NCBI GenBank assembly: GCA_934394665.1
Contig: CAKRRS010000045.1
Span: 1-20,558 of the forward strand
Length of the DNA stretch: 20,558 nt
Source: an uncultured Acetatifactor sp.
GTDB lineage: Bacteria; Bacillota; Clostridia; Lachnospirales; Lachnospiraceae
Direction: 5' to 3'
The position numbers were made by a program, and so were the translations under genes. Of the stretch, positions 7,977 to 15,603 are shown in pieces. The notes under the pieces are model-generated. The model had not been told where the DNA came from, did no database searches, and saw nothing but the letters and a program-made list of their open reading frames with translations. Positions within the stretch are counted from its first letter, which is position 1. The number at the start of each line of letters is the position of its first letter.

Positions 7977-9623
7977 ATGCCGGAAATTAAATTAACACAT
8001 GTTACAAAACGTTGGGGAAAATTCTATGCGGTAGATGATCTGAGTCTGGATATGGAGGACAATTCCTTTATCACTCTGCTTGGTCCCTCCGGTTGCGGCA
8101 AGACCACTACCTTACGTATGATCGCCGGTCTGGAGACCCCTACCAGTGGGCAGATCAAGATCGGAGACCGTGTGGTGTTCGACAGTGAGGCGGGAATCAA
8201 TGTTCCGGCCAATAAGAGAAAGGTCGGATTTCTGTTCCAGAACTATGCACTGTGGCCGAATATGACGGTATATCAGAATATTTCTTTCGGACTGGGCAAT
8301 ATCAAGGAAGAACTTCCCGTGATCGATGAGGAAGCCAGAGCTTTAAAAAGCATGATCAAGGCACTGGAGAATCCGGGAGAACTGGTAAAACTCATTGAGG
8401 AATGTAGAGATAAAAAGGGGAAATTAGACCTGGATATGGTCTATCTGAAGCTGATCGATAATTACACCATTTCTATCTATACTGCAAAGGAACTGTATAA
8501 TTACAAGCTCCATGAGGCAGCAGACAAAGAAAGTGCCGCAAAGCAAAAGAAGCAGGAACTGACTGCAAAATGGGACAGCATCCTGGCAGGTCATAAGGAA
8601 AAAGGGGAAGAGCTTAACGAGAAATTCGAAGTCGTATCCGGTGGCAAGGTAGTAACCAAGGTCAGAAAATATTCCAAGGAAGAGATTGACCTGGCAGTAC
8701 GCAGAGTATCCCGTATCGTTAAGATTGGCATGTTCATGAATCGTTATCCTGCAGAACTGTCCGGTGGACAGCAGCAGAGAGTTGCCATTGCCAGAACACT
8801 GGCACCGGAACCCCAGGTATTGTTCATGGATGAGCCGCTGTCTAACCTGGATGCGAAACTTCGTCTGGAAATGAGATATGAGTTACAGCGTCTGCATGTG
8901 GAGACCGGAAGCACCTTCGTATATGTAACGCATGACCAGATGGAAGCTATGACATTGGCAACGAAGATCTGCCTGATCAACAACGGTGTGTTGCAGCAGT
9001 ATGAAGCACCGTTGACCGTGTACAGCAGACCCAACAACCTGTTTGTGGCTGATTTTGTAGGGAATCCTTCCATTAATTTTATTGAAGCCAAGGGTGTGCA
9101 GAATGAAAACGGCAGTCTGGATGTGACGATCTTAGACGGTAGAAAGACAAAGTTTGTTCCGAAAGAAGATCTGGATCTGCTAAGATGGTTCGCAGAGAGA
9201 GATAAGAACGAAGCCGATGAGGCAGCCCGTCACAAAGAGAAAATGCAGGATAAAAAAGCTGTGGAGAAATCCAACAAGGATGAAGTCTTCAAGTATCATA
9301 TTGCCAGAGTGAACGAAGATGATTATGCACTGCAGGAAGCTCCTGTGATCACCAATGAGGATTTTGTCATCGGTGTACGTCCCGAAGCCCTGCAATTACA
9401 CGATGGCGCAGGACTGGACGGCGTGATCTACGGTGCCATGCCCACGGGTATGGAATCCACGATCAAGCTTCGTATCGGTGATTTCCTGCTGACCGGTGTA
9501 GTATTTGGAAATACAGCATACAAGATCGGACAGGAAGTGAAATTCGAAGTTGGCGGAGAGGATATCCTGCTCTTTGACAGGAAGTCAGGCAGACTGATTA
9601 CGGCAGGCAGTCTGCATGTGTAG
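7977..9623 (+). CDS. ABC transporter ATP-binding protein with a large internal insertion
   Basis: A 548-residue MalK/FbpC-type ATPase. Walker A GPSGCGKTT is at 36-44, the Q-loop in FLFQNYALWPNMTVYQN near residue 87, signature LSGGQQQR at 261-268, Walker B VLFMDEPLSNLDAKLR next, then the VTHDQMEAM switch. In ordinary members the signature is near residue 135; here about 120 lysine- and glutamate-rich residues (roughly 112-231) are inserted between the Q-loop region and the signature. A second charged stretch (roughly 396-445) interrupts the C-terminal TOBE-like region before VRPE. All catalytic motifs remain. GGAGG at 7963-7967 lies 9 bp upstream. The gene is tightly linked to the permease and overlaps the phosphoglucomutase gene. 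The inserts might be regulatory or partner-binding, but no function can be read from them. Confidence 0.93.
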   Translation: MPEIKLTHVTKRWGKFYAVDDLSLDMEDNSFITLLGPSGCGKTTTLRMIAGLETPTSGQIKIGDRVVFDSEAGINVPANKRKVGFLFQNYALWPNMTVYQNISFGLGNIKEELPVIDEEARALKSMIKALENPGELVKLIEECRDKKGKLDLDMVYLKLIDNYTISIYTAKELYNYKLHEAADKESAAKQKKQELTAKWDSILAGHKEKGEELNEKFEVVSGGKVVTKVRKYSKEEIDLAVRRVSRIVKIGMFMNRYPAELSGGQQQRVAIARTLAPEPQVLFMDEPLSNLDAKLRLEMRYELQRLHVETGSTFVYVTHDQMEAMTLATKICLINNGVLQQYEAPLTVYSRPNNLFVADFVGNPSINFIEAKGVQNENGSLDVTILDGRKTKFVPKEDLDLLRWFAERDKNEADEAARHKEKMQDKKAVEKSNKDEVFKYHIARVNEDDYALQEAPVITNEDFVIGVRPEALQLHDGAGLDGVIYGAMPTGMESTIKLRIGDFLLTGVVFGNTAYKIGQEVKFEVGGEDILLFDRKSGRLITAGSLHV

Positions 9624-10272
9624 GAAAAAATATCAGGGAATCATATTTGATCTGGATGGTGTCATTTGCCATACGGACCGGTATCATTTCCTGGCATGGA
9701 AACAGATAGCGGATCAACTCGGAATTCATTTTGATGACCGGATCAATGACCGGATGCGGGGGGTGAGCCGTATGGACAGTCTGGAGATTTTGCTGGAAGA
9801 ATATCACGGTGAACCGCTCACCGCAGCGCAAAAAGCAGCACTTGCGGAAAAGAAGAACCAATTATATGTAGGTCTGCTGCAAAATATGGGCGAGGCGGAT
9901 TTGTCCGAAGAAGTCCGGAAGACTATGGATACGCTGCGAAGCCGCGGACGAAAACTGGCAATAGGATCTTCCAGCAAAAACACAAAACTGATCTTAAAAA
10001 GGCTTGGGCTTACCGGATATTTCGATGCCGTCAGCGACGGAACCAATATTACAAGGTCAAAACCGGACCCGGAAGTGTTTCTGTGTGCAGCACAGTACCT
10101 GGGGCTGCCCCCGGAAAAGTGCCTGGTGGTGGAAGATGCAAAAGCCGGTATTCTGGCAGCAAAAGCGGGAGGTTTTGACAGTGCAGGATTAGGGGAAGCA
10201 GCAACATCTGCTTTCGTAACATACCCCTTGCAAAGCTTTTCGGATTTACTGAAACTGGACGGAAACAGGTAG
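9616..10272 (+). CDS. pgmB: Beta-phosphoglucomutase (HAD superfamily)
   Basis: A 218-residue cytoplasmic enzyme that would interconvert beta-glucose 1-phosphate and glucose 6-phosphate. The nucleophile and general acid/base are D12 and D14 in FDLDGV, followed by T20 and H24 in the cap-contact segment. R52 in GVSRMDS matches the substrate-phosphate arginine of the Lactococcus enzyme. The later HAD motifs are SSSKN, SKPDP and VVEDAKAGI (phosphate and Mg2+ binding). Length fits the family. ATG 9616 overlaps the ATPase stop by 8 bp, so translation is probably coupled. A strong terminator follows at once. No GH65 or other phosphorylase is nearby, although that is the usual partner; a transporter that delivers a phosphorylated sugar would explain this. 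A related HAD phosphatase with other specificity remains possible. Confidence 0.85.
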   Translation: MCRKKYQGIIFDLDGVICHTDRYHFLAWKQIADQLGIHFDDRINDRMRGVSRMDSLEILLEEYHGEPLTAAQKAALAEKKNQLYVGLLQNMGEADLSEEVRKTMDTLRSRGRKLAIGSSSKNTKLILKRLGLTGYFDAVSDGTNITRSKPDPEVFLCAAQYLGLPPEKCLVVEDAKAGILAAKAGGFDSAGLGEAATSAFVTYPLQSFSDLLKLDGNR

Positions 10273-10280
10273 TTAAAAAG

Positions 10281-10325
10281 CGTATCGGGAAATGAGACTG
10301 AATGTCTCATTGCCGATACGTTTTT
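10281..10325 (+). terminator. Strong intrinsic terminator of the transport operon
   Basis: CGTATCGG (10281-10288) pairs with CCGATACG (10313-10320), and AATGAGAC (10291-10298) pairs with GTCTCATT (10304-10311), around a TGAAT loop. Five T follow directly, and an A-run precedes the stem. It lies 8 bp after the beta-phosphoglucomutase stop. Confidence 0.95.
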
Positions 10326-10326
10326 G

Positions 10327-10355
10327 TTGTATTCGAACAGAGATTCGTATATAAT
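10327..10355 (+). promoter_or_regulatory. Promoter of the nuclease-ATPase operon
   Basis: TTGTAT (10327-10332) and TATAAT (10350-10355) are spaced by 17 bp. The -10 is perfect; the -35 keeps TTG. The predicted leader to ATG 10510 is about 148 nt and includes a small hairpin, TCTGC/GCAGA (10363-10376). I see no ORF in the leader. Confidence 0.6.
10334..10347 (+). promoter_or_regulatory. LexA-like (SOS) operator inside the promoter spacer
   Basis: CGAACAGAGATTCG is a dyad that matches the Gram-positive LexA/DinR core GAAC-N4-GTTC at 7 of 8 positions (one G to A). It lies exactly between the -35 and -10 elements of a promoter for DNA-repair-type genes, which is where such operators usually sit. 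Binding is inferred from sequence alone. Confidence 0.45.
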
Positions 10356-10509
10356 AAAAGTGTCTGCAAATGCAGATCCGTACGACATTGTTTTAAGATA
10401 TTTTGTAACTATTCAGAGCCAGGGTAATTTTCATAAAGAGCGAATCATGTGCGCATGAATGAGAATATTTTAAGACATATACTACAAAGATAATACAGGA
10501 GGCAGCAAT

Positions 10510-11634
10510 ATGAAAATCATCCATTGTGCGGATATCCATCTGGATTCCAAAATGAGTGCAAATCTGACCAAAGAAAAAGCGAGAGAACGCAAGACGGAAT
10601 TGCTGACCACCTTTCAGAATATGGTTGCATACGGCGCAGAGCAGGGCGTGACGGCGATCATAATCGCAGGAGATCTGTTCGATACGAAAAACGTATCCGC
10701 TACTGCCCGGAATGTGGTAAAAAATTTAATCCAGGGACACCCGGAAATAGCCTTTTATTATCTACAGGGGAATCACGATGAAGGAAGTTTTACTTCCGGT
10801 CTTTCAGAAATCCCGGAGAATCTTCATCTATTCGGAAATAACTGGACAAGTTATGAACTTTCAGGGACGGAAGGCGCTTCCGGTAGGAGCGTTGCAATTA
10901 CGGGAGTGGAGCTGACACCGGAAAACAGCGGAAGCATCTATCATACACTGTCTCTGGATGCGGATCAATGTAACATTGTAGTCCTGCATGGGCAGGAATC
11001 GGAATACAGCGCGAGAGATAAGGCGGAAATCGTTCATCTGACAGCATTGAAAAATAAGGGAATTGATTATCTTGCCCTGGGACACATCCACAGCTATAAA
11101 CAGGAGCGTCTGGATGCGAGAGGTGTCTATTGTTATCCCGGATGTCTGGAGGGCAGAGGGTTTGACGAGTGCGGAGAGCATGGCTTCGTGATGCTTGATA
11201 TTGATGAGACATCCGGCACGATCCACAGTACTTTTATTCCGTTTGCGTCCCGGAATCTCTATACCATTCCGGTGGATATTACGGGGTGTGAATCCACGAC
11301 GGAGATCCTGAAGCGAATGAAGCATGAGACGAACCAAAAGGATTATCCGGAGAAAAGTCTGATCAAGTATGAACTGGTCGGGAAAATAGATGTGGAAAGT
11401 GAAAAGGATATGGATTTCCTGTTACATCAGTTTAATAACCTCTTTTATTATGTGAAGATCAAGGACAGCTCGGAGTACCTGGTGGATTATGCTGCTTTTG
11501 CAAAGGATAAGTCCTTAAAAGGAGAATTTATCCGTACGGTTATGGGCAGAGAGGATCTGTCGGAAGAGGATAAGGCGACAGTGATACATTATGGATTGCA
11601 GGCACTGGCCGGAGAGGAGATCCTGGACGCATGA
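10510..11634 (+). CDS. SbcD/YhaO-like DNA repair nuclease (metallophosphoesterase)
   Basis: A 374-residue calcineurin-like phosphoesterase. Metal ligands are D8 and H10 (CADIHLD), D55 (AGDLFD), N88-H89-D90 (QGNHDE), H160 (LHGQ) and H192/H194 (GHIH). This is the full two-metal set of Mre11/SbcD-type nucleases, so an active Mn2+-dependent enzyme is expected. The C-terminal part (about 250-374) should be the partner-binding region. GGAGG at 10499-10503 supports ATG 10510. The next gene overlaps by ATGA and encodes an SbcC/YhaN-like ATPase, the expected partner. The start IIHCADIHLDS resembles the YhaO branch more than classical SbcD. A role in processing DNA ends is inferred from the family. Confidence 0.9.
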   Translation: MKIIHCADIHLDSKMSANLTKEKARERKTELLTTFQNMVAYGAEQGVTAIIIAGDLFDTKNVSATARNVVKNLIQGHPEIAFYYLQGNHDEGSFTSGLSEIPENLHLFGNNWTSYELSGTEGASGRSVAITGVELTPENSGSIYHTLSLDADQCNIVVLHGQESEYSARDKAEIVHLTALKNKGIDYLALGHIHSYKQERLDARGVYCYPGCLEGRGFDECGEHGFVMLDIDETSGTIHSTFIPFASRNLYTIPVDITGCESTTEILKRMKHETNQKDYPEKSLIKYELVGKIDVESEKDMDFLLHQFNNLFYYVKIKDSSEYLVDYAAFAKDKSLKGEFIRTVMGREDLSEEDKATVIHYGLQALAGEEILDA

Positions 11635-14261
11635 AGCTGATCAAATGTCACATTGAGAATTTTGGAAAACTAAGTGATTTTACATATGACTTTACAGATG
11701 GCTGCAACACCGTCTGTGAGGAAAACGGCTGGGGAAAAAGCACACTGGCAGCATTCTTACGTGTTATGCTGTTCGGATTCCGGAATGAAGGGAAGAGAGA
11801 CCCGCTGGAAAATGAGAGGAAGAGATACAGTCCATGGCAAAAGGGTGTCTATGGAGGAGAACTGCAATTCGAAAGTGAAGGAAAGCAATATTCTGTCCGC
11901 AGAACCTTCGGAAGTAAAAGCGCAGAAGATGAATTTCAACTGACAGATACGAAAACAAATCTTCCGTGTAGTGATTTTACACAAAATCTGGGAGAAGAGT
12001 TGTTCCGGATCGACGCAGGATCCTTTGAACGGACGATTTTTATCTCACAGAATGACTGCGAGACCTTTGTTACGGACGGTATCAATGCCAAAATCGGGAA
12101 TCTGGCGGAGAACACGGATGATATCAATAATTTTGAGACCGCGGACAAACGATTGAATGATCTGCTGAACAGTATGTCTCCCACGCGTAAGACCGGATCG
12201 CTCCGTCAGAGCAAGGACCGCATTACGGAACTGAAGACGCAGATTCGTAACGGGCAGGAGATACAGAACACGATGGAAAGCATTGATGCCCGGAAAAAGG
12301 CAGCAATCGAGGAACGGGAAAAGCTTTCTGCGGAACTGACAGAACTGCAGGAGAGACAAAAGAAGCTGGGAATCTATAAGGACCAGCAGGCGAAAAAAGA
12401 GAAGTACCTGGATCTGCGCGCCAAAATGGCACAGAGACAGCAGACTTTAAAAGAAGCGGAAAGCTATTTTAACGGCGTGGTACCGAGGGAGGACGAATTA
12501 CGCGAAAAAACTGCCGCCTGTAATGAGGGGATCTCTGTACGCAAGGCAATGGAAATCTATTGTCTGACAGAGGAAGAACAGGCACAGTGTAAAGATAATT
12601 TTCCCATGGCGGACAATGCGCAGCTGGAAGAAAAATATGCCGTGGCACAAGAACTTGAGAGCCTGGAAAGTACGACAAGAAAAAATGCCCTGTCAGGGGA
12701 AGAGAGCAGACGGTTAGAGGAGCTTTCCGGATATTTTGCGGAAGGAATGCCGCAGGAGGCGGAGATCGACAGTGTAAAAAATGCCTGGACGAACTGCAAT
12801 GAAGGAAAAAGTCTTCTGCAGGCGAAAGAAATACAGAGGAAAACTCTGCAATCCATACAGGCACAGGAAGATGCCAGATGCTTACGGGAACAGGAAGAAG
12901 CAGGTAAAAGGAAAAAATTGCTGTTACTTTTGGGCATTCTTTTATCGCTTGGCGGTTTTGCCGTGATCCTGTTGGGACAGGGCGTGATTGGCGGAGTCCT
13001 GATCGTACTGGGAATCGCAGCTGTGGCAGCGGCACTGTTGTTTACAGCAGGCAGAGCTAAAGTCCAAACGGGAGAAAATACAGAGCTTTCCCGTTTGGAA
13101 CAGGAAATGGAAGCACTTGAGGCACAGATCCGCATAGAGGAAGGCCAGATTGGGGATTTCTGCACTCGTTGGGGACTTCGGGAAGGACTGGAACTGACCT
13201 CCTGGCTTGTGGAACTGCAGAATAAGCGAAGAGATTACGAGGCACTTTTGGAGCGGCAGAAGCAGGCCGGATCGGATGAAAAGACGGCAAGAATTGCCGT
13301 ACTGCAGAAAGATTTGCAGCAGTTTTTGGCAGAATACGGGGAAGTACCGGAGACAGCAAATTATCTTGCAGCCTTGCATGAACTGGCTGGTAAATACAGA
13401 CAGAGACAGCTTTTACTGGAAAAGCAAAAGAAATATTTACAGCAAAAACAGAAATACGAAGCGCTGGAAGAACAGGTAAAAGACTATCTAATGTCGTTGC
13501 AGCTGATTCCGGAGGAGCACCCGGAAGAACAGCTGGCCGAACTGGAAAGTCATAGAAAGGATTATGAGAAGGAGTTACAGGAATATCGGAGAAGCGAGCA
13601 GGAGATAAAAGCGTTTGAAGCGAAAGAGGACATTCCGGCACTTCTGGCACTGAAAATCCCGGAGGGAGAGGAATCACTGGAAAGTCTGGCAGATGAAATG
13701 CAGGTTCTTTCGGAGCGTATGGAAGAACGTTTTCAGACCATTGACAGCTATCAGAAACAACTTTCCGACTTACAGGAATCCTGGGATACTGTGGAAAATA
13801 TGCAGGAAGAGCTGGAAGCGCTGCAGGAGAAGACAGAGGAAGGACTCAAACAATATGAATTGCTTGGAATGACAAAAAATCTGTTGGAACAGGCAAAGAG
13901 CTCGTTCACTGCGAAATATACAGAACCTGTCATGCAGGGGTTCCGGAAATATTACAGGATACTCACGGGAACGGAATGCGGAAATTATCAGATGGATGCC
14001 AATACCAGATTACAGGTGGTCGAAGGCAATATGCCCAGAGACATTGGATACCTGAGTCTGGGCAACCGTGACCTGATTGGTATCTGTATGAGACTTGCTT
14101 TGGTGGAAGCCATGTATGAGGAACAGAAGCCGTTTTTGATTCTGGATGACCCTTTTGTAAATCTGGATGAAAACCGGACAAAAGGTGCAATACGGTTCCT
14201 GGCGGAGATCGCGAAAGAATATCAGGTGATTTATTTTACCTGTCACGGAAGCAGGGGATAA
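11631..14261 (+). CDS. SbcC/YhaN-like coiled-coil ATPase with membrane hairpin
   Basis: An 876-residue SMC/Rad50-type ATPase. The N-terminal lobe starts MKLIKCHIENFGKL and has Walker A ENGWGKST (K36); the usual first glycine of the P-loop is Glu30. Long heptad-rich coiled coils occupy about 190-420 and 480-770. Between them, about 425-472, lies a strongly hydrophobic double segment (LLLLLGILLSLGGF and VLIVLGIAAVAAALLF). There is no CxxC, so the zinc hook of SbcC/Rad50 is absent. The C-terminal lobe has the signature-like YLSLGNRDLIGI and Walker B FLILDD (D839/D840). This arrangement fits YhaN-type proteins and suggests membrane attachment. The start overlaps the nuclease stop, so a complex is likely. 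No clear terminator follows. Confidence 0.9.
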   Translation: MKLIKCHIENFGKLSDFTYDFTDGCNTVCEENGWGKSTLAAFLRVMLFGFRNEGKRDPLENERKRYSPWQKGVYGGELQFESEGKQYSVRRTFGSKSAEDEFQLTDTKTNLPCSDFTQNLGEELFRIDAGSFERTIFISQNDCETFVTDGINAKIGNLAENTDDINNFETADKRLNDLLNSMSPTRKTGSLRQSKDRITELKTQIRNGQEIQNTMESIDARKKAAIEEREKLSAELTELQERQKKLGIYKDQQAKKEKYLDLRAKMAQRQQTLKEAESYFNGVVPREDELREKTAACNEGISVRKAMEIYCLTEEEQAQCKDNFPMADNAQLEEKYAVAQELESLESTTRKNALSGEESRRLEELSGYFAEGMPQEAEIDSVKNAWTNCNEGKSLLQAKEIQRKTLQSIQAQEDARCLREQEEAGKRKKLLLLLGILLSLGGFAVILLGQGVIGGVLIVLGIAAVAAALLFTAGRAKVQTGENTELSRLEQEMEALEAQIRIEEGQIGDFCTRWGLREGLELTSWLVELQNKRRDYEALLERQKQAGSDEKTARIAVLQKDLQQFLAEYGEVPETANYLAALHELAGKYRQRQLLLEKQKKYLQQKQKYEALEEQVKDYLMSLQLIPEEHPEEQLAELESHRKDYEKELQEYRRSEQEIKAFEAKEDIPALLALKIPEGEESLESLADEMQVLSERMEERFQTIDSYQKQLSDLQESWDTVENMQEELEALQEKTEEGLKQYELLGMTKNLLEQAKSSFTAKYTEPVMQGFRKYYRILTGTECGNYQMDANTRLQVVEGNMPRDIGYLSLGNRDLIGICMRLALVEAMYEEQKPFLILDDPFVNLDENRTKGAIRFLAEIAKEYQVIYFTCHGSRG

Positions 14262-14285
14262 GGGAAGGCTGTAGTTTATATTTGT

Positions 14286-14301
14286 AGAATCAACCGATTC
14301 T
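14286..14301 (+). repeat. Short dyad upstream of the BMP lipoprotein gene
   Basis: AGAATC (14286-14291) and GATTCT (14296-14301) form a perfect 6-bp inverted repeat with an AACC spacer in the 104-bp gap before the lipoprotein gene. A second small hairpin, TCTGA/TCAGA, follows. It may be an operator, but I could not fix a convincing promoter around it. Confidence 0.3.
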
Positions 14302-14365
14302 GAAAAATCAGACGGTACAGATAAGAGATATACATAGACTACAAAAGAGAAAGGGGTACTTGTAT

Positions 14366-15592
14366 ATGGGAAGAGGTAAAACAGGAAACTTTCGGAAGGC
14401 AGCGGCAATTCTGCTGGGGTGTGCACTTCTGACAGGCTGTGGCAGTACCGGAGAAGTGGACGATTATGCTACAAACATCGGATATGAGGCAAGAGGTGGC
14501 AATGGGACTACGCAGGTGGTGCAGTCGGAAAGCGGTAGCAGCGCAACAACACAGACTGCAGGGATTCCAAAGGAGGAGATCAAGGTAGGAGTATTGCATC
14601 TGTCGGATCCGGCGGATGGAAGCGGCTATACGTACACGCATGATCTGGGAATTCAGGGAATGCAGCAGAATCTGGGACTGTCCGATGACCAGATCGTCCG
14701 TAAGATCAATGTCAATGACGGTGATGCAGAGGCTACCAGACAGGCAATCCGGGAATGCATTGATGAGGGCTGCAATATTATCTTCACCACCAGCTGGGGT
14801 TATATGGAGACGACAGCAGAGATGGCAGAGGAATACCCGAATGTGTATTTTTCCCATGGCACGGGATACTTAAGCAATGGCAAGAACTTCAACAACTATT
14901 TCGGAAGAATCTATCAGGCAAGATACCTGAGCGGTATCGTGGCGGGAATGAACACCACCTCCAACAAGATCGGCTATGTGGCAGCCATGGATTCCTCAAA
15001 TTCAGAGGTGACCGGCGGCATTGATGCCTTTGCACTGGGAATCTATTCGGTGAATCCGGACGCAAAGGTATACGTAAAGGTGACAAACAGCTGGTACGAT
15101 CCGGAAGGGGAAAAAGCAGCAGCCCAGGCGCTTCTCGACATGGGCTGTGATGTGATTGCACAGCATTGTGATACCGTATATCCCCAGACACTGGCACAGG
15201 AAAAGGGTGTGTACAGCATTGGCTACAATTCCGATATGAGCAAGGATGCACCTCAGTCCTGTCTGTGCAGTGTTATCTGGAACTGGAGTGCCTATTATAC
15301 AGCAGCGGTTCAGAGCATTATCGATGGCAGCTGGGACGGCAGCAATTACTACGGCGGTATGAGCGAGAATCTGGTGGGCATTACCAGTCTGGCGGATTTC
15401 TGTGTGGACGGAACCCAGGAGAAGGTAGAGGAAGCCAAGAAACAGATACTATCCGGAGAAAACGGGGTATTTGACGGTGTGATCGAGACCAATACGGGAG
15501 AGACTGTGGGCAAAGAAGGAACAACGCTGGATGATGCAACGATCACCGGAGGTATCAACTGGTATTTCAAGACCGTATCTGTGGTAGAATAG
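14366..15592 (+). CDS. BMP-family substrate-binding lipoprotein
   Basis: A 408-residue secreted lipoprotein with lipobox LLTGC and Cys at residue 25, followed by a Ser/Thr/Gly-rich linker to about residue 70. The mature domain starts [16 protein letters not shown] and continues as a BMP family protein (PF02608, PnrA/Med type), with motifs such as [21 protein letters not shown] and [25 protein letters not shown] cut across the core. The family binds purine nucleosides and some other small ligands. AAAGGGG 9 bp upstream supports ATG 14366 over an in-frame TTG at 14360. BMP genes usually precede an ATPase and two permeases; here a chemoreceptor follows after 11 bp. I infer that it is a ligand-presenting subunit for that receptor, or a stand-alone binding protein. 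Confidence 0.88.
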   Translation: MGRGKTGNFRKAAAILLGCALLTGCGSTGEVDDYATNIGYEARGGNGTTQVVQSESGSSATTQTAGIPKEEIKVGVLHLSDPADGSGYTYTHDLGIQGMQQNLGLSDDQIVRKINVNDGDAEATRQAIRECIDEGCNIIFTTSWGYMETTAEMAEEYPNVYFSHGTGYLSNGKNFNNYFGRIYQARYLSGIVAGMNTTSNKIGYVAAMDSSNSEVTGGIDAFALGIYSVNPDAKVYVKVTNSWYDPEGEKAAAQALLDMGCDVIAQHCDTVYPQTLAQEKGVYSIGYNSDMSKDAPQSCLCSVIWNWSAYYTAAVQSIIDGSWDGSNYYGGMSENLVGITSLADFCVDGTQEKVEEAKKQILSGENGVFDGVIETNTGETVGKEGTTLDDATITGGINWYFKTVSVVE

Positions 15593-15603
15593 GGGGCATT
15601 TTC

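Noticed and set aside
774..9623. Classical iron(III) FbpABC uptake operon
   Set aside because: The protein families allow it, but no iron-related gene or Fur-like box was noticed, and the overlapping beta-phosphoglucomutase and the sensory genes favour a sugar phosphate or similar ligand. It remains the fallback if binding tests show iron.
12469..13677. Long open frames on the minus strand opposite the coiled-coil ATPase
   Set aside because: They are rich in Pro, Ser, Cys and Leu, overlap each other, have no good ribosome sites and arise from the Glu/Lys/Gln-rich codons of the real gene.
10510..14261. Canonical SbcCD
   Set aside because: The ATPase has no CxxC zinc hook and carries a membrane hairpin, so a YhaO/YhaN-like pair is the better description.
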